Shown: piece after piece, positions 47,220 to 59,720 of the stretch
Numbering within the stretch: position 1 is the first letter of the stretch
Layout of the letters: every line of letters begins with the position of its first letter
NCBI GenBank assembly: GCA_014338405.1
Contig: JTDE01000436.1
Span: 133,669 to 197,668, forward strand
Length of the DNA: 64,000 nt
From: Paragonimus skrjabini miyazakii
Lineage: Eukaryota > Platyhelminthes > Trematoda > Plagiorchiida > Troglotrematidae
Direction: 5' to 3'
Translations under genes and position numbers: made by a program
Notes under the pieces: generated by a model
Seen by the model: only the letters and a program-made list of their open reading frames with translations
Database searches by the model: none
Told to the model about the DNA's origin: nothing

Positions 47220-50200
47220 ATGATGTCTAATCCGTTGGTTCCAGGCCATGTGCCACCTGCGGAGGTTGTAGAAATCCCGCTTGTCTCTGTTTATAGCAAT
47301 GCATTTCTAGAAACCATTACAGAAGAGGGAAGCGAGTTTGAACCGTCGGAGGAGGGCAGTGAGAGCCTTGATCAACTTCGCAGTGACCAGGAGTTTGGTT
47401 GTCCGGACCTGAATTCAACACAAACCATGATTGGCGAGTTAGATTGTCCAATCGAGTACGCTGACATGCGGCTCGGTTCACAACCTGGCATGGCCACGTC
47501 TACAAAAATCAATACAACAAATCAACTCGGAACTAGTGCACCTCATAGGCGACTTGCCACTCAACTGTCTAACCTCAAAGAAAACCCCTCGAGCTCATAC
47601 TTCTTTTCTACTCATCATCCTCTAACCGCAATACCGATGGAATGTGAAACATCTTCAAAAGAGGCGAAAATCGACATTGCCAATCCATATTACTACGAAC
47701 AGGCAGGAGCAGCTAACTCTAGCATCAGTGATGAGGCATATTTTGTGCCAACTGACAATGGAAAGTTGACTAAGCCTTACAATGAAAATAATAAGCTTCA
47801 GAAAGAGAATATAAACAATAGCGCAATGGAATTTCCATTATCTTCTAAATGGAGACCAAATGACTATAATGAGGAGATGCTTATTTTGTCAAAAGAAGGA
47901 AGTTCAAATGAATTAGTATGGACTCTAGAGAATGGTACCGCTAACCTTCGACAAACGAATTCGAGGACAGATGTTGGTTCAAGGTCGGAAACAACTTACA
48001 AATTTGCATTAAATTCACTGAAAGAGAGAACGATTTCATCTGCGTCAGCAGCAACTCCACCCACTTCTGGAATGACGGCCAACGGATCTGGTCATTCTAA
48101 TGCATATGCTAATATTGCTTCCATACCAGTTTCCCCACTTGTGAAGACGTCACTGGCGGCGAGTTACATAAACGAGGACGTAAGCACAGCCTCATCATTG
48201 ACATCTAACCTGAAAGACAGTAAGGATGCGACTGACACAACTGTACCAGGTAACAATTTTATGCGAGGTATAGTCAGACAGAAGCCGCAATCAACTACTC
48301 AATTAAAATTGGGTGCAGATTCTGGGGCTCTCACTAAGTCCATTAATAATCCCTTGGATAAACCAAGAAGACAATTTGGTGATTCCAAGTCATTGGACTT
48401 GTCTCAGATGGCAGGATCACCTCAACTACAAATTCCGTCTTTGTTATCCGTTGGCGGACGAAAGACACACAAGCCGGTTTTACGATCAGATGAAGGAAGC
48501 GATGAAAATATTTCTTTTCGCAGCAGTTCAATTTCAAACGTTCGCCAATTCAATTCGACAGCCTTCACATGTGATACATATTCCCAACAGTCAACTATTC
48601 TAGCAGACAATAATGCGATCACAAATGAGCGGCAGATAAGATCACAAACATCACCACATACAAGCTCAACTTATCACCAAACTTTACTTCCGACATCACT
48701 TCCCTTTGTGTCCAGTTGTATGTCACACCCACCTAACCTAACCGAATTGAGGTCTGGCGAGCGGACGGTTACTCGAGTAACATCTCACTTACCACAAACA
48801 ATTGGACATCCACTCCAAACACGCAACCCGACTATGTCGTCATATACAAATCATCCGCAATGGCCAGATGATCCGTGGCAAGAAATCCATTCAATGCATA
48901 TCCCAGCAGGCGCACCAATTGAGAATAGTGACTGTCTTGTCACGATTTGTAACAACATATCACAGACAGACACTTCCGACACAGGCGTTAATAATCAATA
49001 CCACTGGCGTAACTATAATTACGTGACTAATGAGAACAAGAAAACCATTGGACAAACACAGTTGAACATTCTGACTTCGAATCTTCGTTATCTTCATCTG
49101 GATGATGAACATTTGCAAAACGGATCAAGACACTTAAGCATCAATGAAGCCCAGGACTCAGATCAAAAGTGGTGCGCAAGTAACACCGTTCCAGCAACAG
49201 ATGAGTTGGTCTGGTGTAAGCCAGGAGAATTCACATTAAAAACCTTGTCCTTTGTAGGAAAGTGTCATGGAGTGATCCCAAGTGTTAATGCTGAAACCGA
49301 GACCAGCAGCCCATTGTGGGTAGCTAACTCAACTCCTCAGTCGCACTTAAGCATATCGAGTAGTAGCAATACAGAGAAAAACCGACTGAGCTCAAATGAT
49401 TTGATTCCCCTTAGTTTGCAGACTGATGATAATTCGGAAATGAAAGGCAACCTTTCAACATGTCAGTCAAAAGTTCTACGACCGTTGCATCGTTCTCCGG
49501 CCGTCTTGGGTGTAAGTGAGCTTCTCCTCAAAACCGATGCCGAACTCATAAAGTTTATGCAGGAAGCGTCGGTACCAATGCAGACTGTACCCAAGGAGAA
49601 CATTATGAAGCCGCATTCCGGCCTTTCAGACCACTCTCCAATAAGGCGACGCTTTCATTTACAACATCCTGTGGAAGGAAAATCACATTATGATGATATG
49701 ATAGTCGATGAAAGTGATAGTGAACAACTGGAAAGACGTAGCTTTTACGACTACGGTTGCGAAGACGATGAGGATGAAGACGAGGAGCTAGATTTTGAGG
49801 AATTTAAAGACCACGGAACACGTGACAGAGCAAGCGTAGAAAAGAAATCACAAATCTATCACAACCTTCCTCAGACGTTAAATTATAATTCCACAGTGTT
49901 GAACGATCCCACCAATTTGTTCAATATGCCATACGAAGAAGCCTCCTTAGTTTTGAATAAAATTTTGCAAATGGATCCAGAAACAACCACTCATTTACTA
50001 TGGGAAGATAGTTGTAATCACCCTACGTTAAACTCAACTGAGTCGAATAAACCAGTTGTAAATCATACTCCGGTTATCCCCAAGAGGCCATGTGTCGATG
50101 TTCCCTGTCGTATGGATATTTGGGATTTACCGTTCATTGACAGTGATGCAATGACCTTCGGTGAAGTTCAAGATAGTGCATTACTTTGTAAACCTATACG

Positions 50201-50232
50201 AGCGAATTTGGACGAAATCACATTGACATCAA
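47220..50232 (+). CDS. Long exon of an unrecognised, probably disordered protein
   Basis: Open for 1046 codons. About 1004 are thought to be coding, because GTGAGT at 50233 is a good splice donor and the codons after it look intronic. The start is the double ATG at 47220/47223, with an in-frame TGA only six bases upstream. The protein is rich in Ser, Thr, Asn, Gln and Pro, with no membrane segment or enzyme motif. Visible features are an acidic patch near residues 35-57 (EEGSEFEPSEEGSESLD), repeated Ser/Thr-rich tracts, basic RRRFHLQ near 815, a strongly acidic run near 846-862 (EDDEDEDEELDFEEF) and a hydrophobic, possibly helical segment near 905-920 (EEASLVLNKILQM). A scaffold or regulatory role is conceivable but not shown. 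Downstream exons are not identified. Confidence 0.75.
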
Positions 50233-51639
50233 GTGAGTCACCCATTATTTATCGTCCACTTGTGATATTACTATTGTTCATAATCTCAAGGTGTCATTTT
50301 GTTGTTAACGAAGCTTTGCAATTCAGAAGCAGCCGTAGTTATATTAGTCTTCTGCAGTAATTCAGTAATTATCTAATATTTGAGCAGTATTCATTAGCTC
50401 ACATCCAGCTATTAAAGTTGGTGAAACCAGCGTTACTTGTCGGCTGAAATCAAACCAGGTCACGATGTCGTCAGATTTTATAGGGATCGCTCACAGTTAG
50501 TCATAAAAACTATATTCTGTTATGCCTATCTAGTAGGTAACTTTTCTGTAAGAATATATAAATTAAACTTTACTGTTGTCGGTGTTAATCACTTGATTAC
50601 ATTGCTACCTCTAAATTAAGTTGAACTACCGTGTAGCCGCCTTGGTGATAAATGTGTTGGCCATTATGTCAATAACAATCGAATAGAGTCCATGCCCCAA
50701 CAGGAATAAAGGACGTTACTTCAGACGTGCATTATTGAGAGTGGAACTCGAGTCTAGCGCCTATTTTTCAATAAGTGATCCAGAATTTCTGCCTGTGTGC
50801 AGAAACCAAGGAAAACTGTGAGTAGCATTCAGCGAATGCTCGCCAAATTCTTTGATATTGGCCACTACCTTGCTCAGTACTACCCGCTCAGCATTCCAAA
50901 TAGTTTTCCGGTGGGGTTAAAATACTGTTATTAACCAAAAAGAACACATCCTGTCATGGTATTCAAGTCCTTCTTCATGCACACGTACAGTCTTGTCTAC
51001 GACAAAGATATGTGAATAGGTAATGTGAAACTGAGTCTCTTTGCGTGGAGAGTTGAGTGAGTGATGATTATAATGCTTATCGACTTGGAAAACTACAAGG
51101 CAGTGAATAGTTACGAAGTGCTACGTTTAGGAGACAAACAACCAAACAGAAGTGTTGGTTATGCCGATGTTTACTGCTCTCCTTACAGTCAATCATCTCC
51201 ATCGTATTGTCTCGTTCCTGCAAATGTGTGTCCACTGGGACGTGCCAGTACGGACCTCATAGCGCAACATTCAGTGCGGAACTAGGAAACACTCCAACAA
51301 TTGAGACATCCGGTTCTTTAAACGTCAGTCAAAAACTGGTATGATTAGCATAAGATTAATGCGTCAACTCTTCACTTGATGACCACCGGTGTGACTGCTG
51401 TCTAGTGGGAAACTAAAATACACCCTGTGACAAAATGATAAGCAAAACAACATTTCGTTCAGTTTAAATCCGGCACACCTGGCTTTGGAGTCAGTACAGT
51501 AGTATATTGTTTTCGCCAACAAGAAATGCCTCCTGCCGAGTTAAAACGTTCCTTCTTTGGGAAAAGCTGCTTAATATGATGAACTACGTTCAACATCCTT
51601 GGGACATCGTGCGCAGCGTAAATTTGCCTTGCTAATTCA
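50233..51639 (+). other. Probable intron of the long-exon gene
   Basis: Begins GTGAGT directly after the open exon. The reading frame runs on to a stop at 50360, encoding a hydrophobic stretch unlike the exon. It contains one SINE relic (50640-50800). No next exon could be recognised up to the LINE at 51640, so the gene may continue further or end soon after. Confidence 0.4.
50640..50800 (+). mobile_element. Hammerhead-bearing SINE-like repeat, strongly decayed copy (S4)
   Basis: Shares GTGATAAATGTGTTGGCCATT (tRNA-like region), then GTGCATTATTGAGAGTGG, AACTCGAGTCTAGCGCC and the tail TTTTTCAATAAGTGATCCAG with S1/S2. The ribozyme core and stem II are gone; only the helix III palindrome CTCGAG and flanks remain. 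Confidence 0.42.
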
Positions 51640-52545
51640 CCACAGACAATAGTACATCAATGGTTCACACTGATACTTAACTGCCACACCATCACGAAGC
51701 AAAAAAGCAAACCTCTGTAGAAAGAGAGAAGAAAAAGTAGAGGATGAGAAGGGACCTAACCACTAAGAAAGTAGCTACGTCTATATTCAGACATTCCACA
51801 TCAAGGTACCTGAATCTTGCAAATAAACAACTGTGCTGTAATTGAAAGTAAGATGTCATCAGCAAAACAGCTACTTTATGGCTTTCACTGTCCGGCGTCA
51901 CCAAACGCACACACTTCACAGACAACTCGAACAAACAACGACAACATTCACGACACTGAGCCCGATTAGTCACTGTCTCATCTAACATCTTCAGTCATCG
52001 ACTCTAGGAGTCGCGATTGTCCCAACTTGGGAGACGAACCCGACCCACAGTGACCAACCGCTTCGTGAACGAATTCATTTCTCCACGTCAAGTCATCATT
52101 TGTCTACCTCGCACTTTACGCCAGTCGGTCGCAGCGTCAGCAAACAGTGCTCAATGTGGCAGACGACTAGCTGGCATCCTTAGGACATGACCCAGCCATC
52201 TAAGTCTGTGAAAATATAATGACTGAACGAAAGAAGTCGTATGACAGTCACTACCAAACACCCGCTTCTTAACCTCGTGGTTGCTTATTTGCTGGTGCCA
52301 CCCGATATGAGCGATTGAACGCAGACATCCGTGGTCAAATATGGTTCACGTCCTCTACCCTGAGTGGCGAAGTTTTGCTGCCATAAAGTAATACAGCTTT
52401 CAATGTCGTCTTATATACGCGATTTTTGCGCATCAGAGAGATATTTCTCTGATGCCATAAATGCCCCAAATTAGCGAACACTGCCCTAGTCTTACAAATA
52501 TGCGTTTCTGTCAAAATCATCAAAATAGACATCCCCGCATAGTGA
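51640..52545 (-). mobile_element. LINE subfamily B, longer 3' fragment
   Basis: Minus strand. 52532-52335 encodes RAVFANLGHLWHQRNIS and AVLLYGSKTSPLRVEDVNH, the region between RT and C-terminus of RTE/SR2-like ORF2. Shifted frames continue to DETVTNRAQCRECCRCLFEL near 51960. The tail to 51640 matches 5260-5580. A 10 bp perfect inverted repeat (GCATCAGAGA and its complement) lies inside at 52430-52455. The RT core is absent. Confidence 0.78.
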
Positions 52546-53059
52546 TCAGTAATGTGGTTTCACTAGAACTGTTTCCAGTATGACGAACCACTCTAGATTC
52601 TTCAGAAGATGTACTAGCAAACGACCCGAGTTTGTGGTTTGATTTGTGTGTGCTACGTAACCAGTATATTTCGGGATAGTATCATATTTCGGTGCAATCA
52701 ATAGGCGTATCCATATGCAAGTTGAGGTAAAGGATGCAAATAAATGCAGACTACTTGTCGTTTTATCTCTCAGCACATACTGCAGTGCATCAGTAGGCCA
52801 AGAAAAGAACCAGATACCGTTTATTCGAGCCTACCGACTCTGAAACGATCAATTACTGAGTGATCGTATGAGGTGGTTCAGAGAAGAAGCTAGTGCTAAA
52901 TGTTTCGAGACTTGCTTAGAGGATTGTTCACAAGCAAATTTGTATGGTATGACGACCTCCAGTGAGTCAAGTAGGTAGGCTCCGACGAGACCATAGCGTT
53001 TTATCGTTCAAAGAGGGACTAAGCTCATTTTCTCAAGATTTCTTCAAGTTAATCGAGCC
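52546..53059. other. Intergenic stretch, nothing recognised
   Basis: One antisense ORF (52546-52776) without a domain. Nothing else seen. Confidence 0.4.
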
Positions 53060-53225
53060 TCGTATGAGACCAGTGGAGCATTAGTTGACATAATTGCTGT
53101 GTATAAACGTGAACGAAGTTCACATTCGTGTCTTACCAATAATATGCACTGCTGACGAGTTCTGATAGATCGAGGCCCGAGTTTATTCCTTCTACTCAAA
53201 AGTGGCAGACTGAAGGTTTGCGGGA
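53060..53225 (+). mobile_element. Hammerhead-bearing SINE-like repeat, copy with intact core (S5)
   Basis: tRNA-like part ATTAGTTGACATAATTGCTG, then the hammerhead region 53145-53190: GCACTG, the intact CTGACGA core (53152-53158), a shortened stem II (GTTCT, GATA, GATC), GAGG instead of GAAA, CCCGAG and TTTA, then the tail CTACTCAAAAGTGGCAGACTG. Loss of GAAA and of helix I pairing predicts no activity. Confidence 0.58.
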
Positions 53226-56200
53226 AGACGGAAGCCAAGATCGGTTAATGGTGGTGTTCAAAGTATGTGAACACAACTTACCAATTAACTCAATATTCCT
53301 TCTTTGAAGGCGTGTGGTACAAATGATCGTATAGACCCTGTCACCTCTGTGCTCCATGGAATTATCAGGTTACGATCGTACTTGTCGCCTCGGATCTTTC
53401 AGATGTAAATCCAGTCACTTTTTAAAATATATTGTCCGATTCCTTGTCCACCACAAAAACGCACTGTATTAATTGACTACTCTACGACAGTTTAGGCAGA
53501 CTACAGTCAACTTTTGTGCGACTTGCTTCCTCCCTTAACTAAAGTCTAAACCCTCACCGTTTCTGAGAGTGTGGTTCCGTGCACAACTGTTGACCTAGTT
53601 CTTTTTTCCAGTATTTCGCATACCACGGGCATACGCCTATAGGTTTGAGGTCGAGACCAAGAAGGCTAGTCTCTCCTCGTAGTTCTTCCCTTTCTTTCTA
53701 CTTGGAATTGTTTTGGCCGTTCTCTGAACTTCCTGCGGTTTTCTCATCTCCTTCTTGCTGCAGGGGTAAGTCATCGCTCCATGTATTCCAAAGCTGTTCT
53801 GACGTGTATGTTGAACGGAGTGGTTAAGTTTATAGGCGTAGTTATATTGAAGGACCGTTTGATTGCCCTCAGCAAACTACTTGTCACTGTGTGAAACCCG
53901 TCCGTATTGCCCTTAGTGTTGCGTGGTGATATAACAAAAATACGCAGGTTTTGTTCACTTTCTGCATATCTCAACAAACTTCCACTCAATTGAGAGCCAA
54001 ATTAGCAAGCTGGCTACACAAGTATAAAAACTGAGGTAATGCATTTTATCATAGGAATGTTGAAAGATGCTTAATTATGAGAATGTATTCTTAAATTACG
54101 TAGCGCACCAGTGGGATGAAAGAAAACATGTAAGTTTCCTCAAACTGCACCGAAGTAACCTCATTTTCTAATACCGCCTCCATCCAATATGACTCTCAAA
54201 AATAAATTTCTGACCGTGTGACGTAACATCCAGTTAATGTTCGGCCTGGGCCTAACCAACTAATGTGTGCGTAGTCTAATATTAGCCTTCATTGTCACTC
54301 GTGAGCAATCACTTCTTGTTTTTTTGCGCCTTGTCTTAAGATGTCTTGATGAAGCCTACGTAATTGTATTGATTTGAGAAAGAATTATCGAAAACAATTG
54401 TTCGTTACATCGTTGCTTTTAATTTTCTGTTCATCAATGACTATCATAAATTTGGAATGTCCAGAAAGAGGCAAGACTACGTCCACGTTAAAATGTGTTG
54501 ACATTATTCAGAAAAAAGTCGATTGTCTTGTCCTTCTGCAGGTTGACCGAGATCATTTGACAAAATTATTTGTATCCCTTCTAAAAATGCCATGAACAGG
54601 CCGGTTTCTTTTGATACCATCAACTGTCATTTTAGGTATCCATCGGCGGACCGTCGGTCTTTCTTACTTGTATACAACCAACAGTCATCCTCTATCAAGA
54701 TGAGCCTTTCAGGAAAAACAGATAGCCTTTTTTGCCAACTGAAATCTATACACTCAATTTCGTCTGCTTGAATGTTAGAATCTAGCCTTTTTTGTAGTTT
54801 AATTTATGACATTTCTCTTACTATTACGGAAGTTGGGGGGGAATCGATCAACCATCTATGTTGATTGAATTCACAATGATCGCTCATTCATGTTACATTT
54901 TTTACCTGTCGAATTTAATCCAAAATGCCGTTAGGTAATACCAACCGGTGGCAGGTGATTACTTCTGTTCAATATAAATGCGTCATGTCGCCTGTGTTTT
55001 GTTAATGGAGTGAATGTACTGTGGCTACTGAGCTGAGCTTGCAATTATTTTACGAGCATTTTAATTAATTCGCAAAGATTGAATAGCTTTCATTGACAAG
55101 TCTACCTTGATGAGTGATGAGGAGATCTGTTACATGGGCACTAAAATTAAGCAAGTTGTAGCTTAAAGTTGAAGGGTTACAAATAAAATATACGGTGATT
55201 GGAAACTGTGTGTTAACTGCTAGCTGAAGCCACAAAGAGTATACGTGTATTCGTTCAAGTTGTGTCATCCTATGGAGGGCAGCTTACTGGCCCAAGCAAT
55301 CATTATAAGCGTGTACGGTCGTTCTATCGCATTTATCGTGTCTAAAGAGCATAATATGTCCATTCATCAGCCTTTACTAAGCGCTTCAAGGCCCCCCACC
55401 CACCCGGTGTCTTGAATTATTCCAGTTGATCATAAAGGTAGCCTGATGCTCCCGTTTTTCAATTCCAATGAGGTGTAGCAGTAGCCATTCACCGAGACCA
55501 TGACTAAGTAAACCTCAACAGAGCAATTGTTGGGCGTGGTTAACGTGGTTAAATTTTTGTGTTTCCACTAGTTAGACCATAGATGACAGTCATAAGATAG
55601 CCGTGATTACAACTGCTTGAGATGGAAAGCGGTAACTAAACATCAGCAATACTACTTCTTGTACAGAATTACTTTACTTGCTCCCAGTTGACCGAAATGT
55701 TCATACGAACAGTTTCACTAAGTTTCATTTCGCAGGTCGTATCGATCACTAAACTACAAAGCTAGCTTCATCTGACACGTCTCACATTAGGACTGGATAC
55801 AAAATTTCTGTTGAGAATCGGGTAAGGCAGTTGGATTTATTCACTAATTAACATCAATCCATACATATGTGAGTTTTATCGTCTGTTGGTTTAGGAAATT
55901 ATGGTGATCTATTTGTATCGTATCATTTGGTGAAAAACTAAACTACAACGCAAACGCACATTTTAGCGCTGCAGCTAAGCGTCTCATAAATTTGTTATAA
56001 ACAGCTGTATCCTACTTCACATCATTTACTCATGGGATAACCAAACTGATACTTTGTGGAGACAGGTACATTTCCTTAAAAACTTTCACGACTAGTTTAG
56101 ACTTAGTAACTTCTGACATGGAAACAAAATTCATACCGTTATAGATAAAATAAGAAATTATGTGAATACTTTCATAATCTTTACTTATTTTTTCACAATT

Positions 56201-58095
56201 TCTCCTATTCACTTGTGTCAGCACTCAGATGTAACGGCACATGTATGTAGTAGTAAGCATCATTTAGAAATAACTCTTCAGCGTAACAAACCCCTTGTAT
56301 GGTATATGCGAATGGCTATCCAATATTTCATCTGTGCACAAAATTTTAACACACGAAGTGTATTTTATGATGTACGATAGATGACAGGTTGAAACGTATG
56401 AAGTTATCTATCTTTTCATGGTTGACTAGTATGGCACTTGTACTTTGAAATGCCAACCGTAAGTGGCGTGAAAATATCCATAGTCCAAATAGCGATCAGT
56501 GTCCATTGACGTTTCAATAAACTAGTTTTAGGAAACCATTACAGGTTTGGAGCGTTCCATTTAGAACATCCACATGTACGGTGTTATTACTGATAGTGTG
56601 AAACTTACATGTCGTCGACTGATTAACATATGATTACTCCCATTTCCAGTTATGTGTTATTCTGAGTGCCTACACTCCTTTTTGAGTCATCGGACCGGAG
56701 TTTTGCTGTCTTTAAGAACATGGTGAATATACCTTGAAGAACTTATACCACAACTCATTTCTATCAAATGCCCCTTCCCTTAAATTTAGTAGTCTAACAT
56801 ACTTGAAAAGTCAAAATATTTATAATGTCCGAAAAAGTTAGTTTCATTGATCACTGTTTACCGAGTTGATTCTCGAAAATTTGACTGACCTGCTTAGCAG
56901 ATGCAGACGCGGAAATGTCCGCTTCAATGATAACAGACCTACAAGCTGATACAAACTGATTCAGTCAAAGTATGATGACTGGACTGTTGTGAACAGTTGA
57001 ATTAACAGTGCTACGTGCATTATGAAGTTTGTAGTACACAATGCTATCACACATTTTCGTGCCATTTTAAATATTGGATCAATTATATTAATCCGCTTTT
57101 GTCCGCCCTGTGATCGTGTATGTGTAAAAAAACTGATGGAATCAACTCAAATAGTGTGTATTCCAACTACAGCTGAAACTGATTATGGGGTATGGTCGTA
57201 AAATTTCGAAGCTACTTTGCATGGTCAAAACATATGTCGACAACAAGTGGAATTTGTTCGAAGATTGTCCAATTGTAGGTAATTGTTGTCGTACGTTGGA
57301 AGTGGTTTCCGAAATGTTCAGACACAAAACAAAATATCTTGAGACCATACTAAAATTGTTTGTGTAAGGAAATTGACCATCTTGTGGAGATTCTCGTTTG
57401 TGGGAACGGATGCAGTTGAGCTGTTTCCAAATTTCGTACAGTCACCTTTTTTATCAACAACTACCATGACTGATTATTCATCCAGGTATAAAATTACATT
57501 TTCATTCGGGAATGCTAACGTGCAGTCGAATGCGATTATAAAACTGATTAGTTTTGATGTTCCACAAAATTCGGGTCGACGCTTATATGCCCTCGTACAT
57601 GAAATCCCAATTTATAATATAATGTCTTGGAATCTATTATGAAAAGCCAAAAATATTGACACAATTCATGTCCATTATTCGTCTTCGCTTTTGCAGCCAG
57701 TTAATAAATGTTTATCGGTTGAGGATTGTTTGTTTGAATTGGTGGCAGCAGAATCAGATAACCTGCCTCTGGCTGCAACGCCGCCACTTATTGTGGTGAC
57801 CTTCCCAATGACACATCTGAAAATATGTCACAGAAATATGTATGTAAGTGGAGTTTGTGTATAAAAAAATAACCTGTTGAACATGTATGGTTGAGATTTG
57901 CATGTGGATGATGTTACTCGGTGGTCAATTGGGAACAAACTTTGATAAATTGTACATCATTGTCTTTAGTATATTACAAGTGAAAGGACGGTATTTCCCC
58001 AGCAGTCAAATTAGGTCAAATAACTCTTAACCGATCCACATTGAAGTACGAATCAACATTGTGTGTTTTCGCTTTCATTCATTATGACGTGCTGT
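53226..58095. other. Intergenic stretch, nothing recognised
   Basis: Almost 5 kb with only short ORFs (53645-57642, up to 89 codons) and no recognised domain, RNA gene or window repeat. Could be intron of the gene at 47.2 kb or true intergenic DNA. Confidence 0.4.
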
Positions 58096-58404
58096 TGTGA
58101 TCCGAGAACGCGGATGGCTCAAGGGTTATTTATTCGACCAAGCAATACAGGGGTTAAGCATTGAAACAAAACCTGAAACAAAAGCACTCATTTGCACGCG
58201 GTACTCAGCCTCAGGCCGTCTCGGCTGCCGCAGACGTCAATGCTCAGTTTCATTAAGTAGCAGGGACTCCCACAGGTGATACTGCACTCTGATTTTCCTT
58301 CCTGAACTTTTCCTGCGGCTTGTAGCATGTCAAAATATATGCTCCGATCCTACTACTGAATAGCAGTTGTTTGAGTAGTATGTTACGATCGCTCAACTCC
58401 ACTA
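58096..58404 (-). repeat. ~300 bp repeat, copy B
   Basis: Nearly identical to copy A at 29690-29990 and in the same orientation; a 12 bp duplication or insertion (AAACCTGAAACA region, near 58170) is one of few differences. High similarity with a copy almost 30 kb away points to recent activity. Flanking DNA differs, so the shared ends mark the element boundaries. Confidence 0.75.
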
Positions 58405-58616
58405 CAGTGCGACCACACAATCCGCCATACTTTTGGGAAAGTTCACCTCCCACGAACTCACCATCCGTAATTGGTTTACAAAAACAATTACATGCGTAGA
58501 CATTGCTGTAGAATTCCTCTTTAATCGCTACTGGTCCCACTGACCTGAAACAACGTCTCCACCTACAGTTACAACTAGATTCACCGTGTTACCCTCACTC
58601 TCTGACACCCTCCACT

Positions 58617-58855
58617 AATAAGTATGAGAACAGTAACTGGGGTGAGCCAGAGAAACGGTCAGCAGAGGATATGGACAGTGTGTTTGTTATCAGTTACGCA
58701 ATCACTGTTCCAAATCGTGGACTTCATTTATTGTGGACCGAGGGAGATTACGTGCAGAGTTCAGGGTTATGCAATCGGATACTAATTGCCTCCGCAACGG
58801 TCAACATTCGGAATCTCACCATTTTTGATCCATTCCTTGGCATCCGATAGACAAT
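58617..58855 (-). repeat. Left arm of inverted repeat at second rearranged PLE
   Basis: The PLE 3' end on the minus strand (VYRMPRNGSKMVRFRMLTVA coding part plus untranslated tail). It recurs inverted at 59461-59720 with moderate divergence, for instance the tail blocks GTTATCAGTTACGCAATCAC and GAGAACAGTA. The arms are separated by about 605 bp. Confidence 0.85.
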
Positions 58856-59395
58856 CTGAAAAGCGTCCTTCTTATTGACAGAATGATTAGAGTCAGTCAA
58901 ATAAGCAACAATCGCGCTTGAAACCGTTTTAACCACACCACTATTTAACCACACAGGATGATGTTCACGCACTCTGTCAGACAGTCGCATTGTAGTACGA
59001 CCAATGTATGATGCTCGACACGAACAAATAAATGAGTACACACAACAGCTGGTTGTAGAACACAGAAGTTTGTCTTTGAGTTGTGACCTGATAATGGGTG
59101 TTAAACGGAAACTCACGCGCAATTGAGCGGCAAGGTAGGTTGTTTCGACTGACATTGTGAGCTTTCTCGAGATGACTTCAGCCATGGGATCACCCTTGAA
59201 AGGAAGACTGATAAACGTAAGTTTCTTATTCGCAGAAGGTGACATGAATTTCAACTCTACCGCCTACATCGCCTTCCGAATTAAGCGAATTGGGTAGCCA
59301 TTCTGCATGAACATTTCTTGTAGAAATTCTAGCTCACCTTGTAAAGTGTCAGGAGTGTAGATCTTTAACGTCCTACCCGTCAAACATCGTATGGG
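58748..59395 (-). mobile_element. Penelope-like element, RT thumb and GIY-YIG endonuclease
   Basis: Minus strand. From about 59390 the thumb reads IYTPDTLQGELEFLQEMFMQ and NGYPIRLIRKAM; after a frame break the 168-codon ORF 59254-58748 follows. That ORF begins with the linker (LTFISLPFKGDPMAEVISRK), then CVYSFICSCRASYIGRTTMR with LSDRVREHHPVW (GIY-YIG core, Cys-x-Cys), SSAIVAYLTDSNHSVNKKDA and the C-terminal block ending NPELCT. The endonuclease frame is intact, so this is one of the better preserved copies, but the RT is missing. A 3'-end copy in reverse orientation follows at 59461. Confidence 0.88.
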
Positions 59396-59460
59396 ATTTC
59401 GTTATTATTTAGCGGAACGAAACTGGCAAAGTGAATGTGCTGGCCACTCCAAATTTGTTT

Positions 59461-59720
59461 TCTGTCTACCGAATGCCAAGGAATGGATCAAAAATGGTGA
59501 GATTCCGAACGTTGACTGTTGCCGAGGTCATTCGTATTCGATTAGGCAACCGTGACCTCTGTGCTCAGAAGAAGTTCGTACTGACACTTAATCTACCCTG
59601 GCCCACAATCAGTGACGCCCACGGTTTGACAAGGTGATTGCGTAACTGATAACAAACACCCTGTCCATAACCTCTATTGACCATTTTCTGACTCACCCCA
59701 GCTACTGTTCTCATATTTAT
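59461..59720 (+). repeat. Right arm of inverted repeat, reversed PLE 3' end
   Basis: Plus-strand frame 59431-59637 reads YRMPRNGSKMVRFRTLTVAE, then LCAQKKFVLTLNLPW, the endonuclease C-terminus, followed by the same untranslated tail as the left arm. This arm keeps the usual LCAQK-to-LPW ending that the left arm has lost to an earlier stop. Confidence 0.87.
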
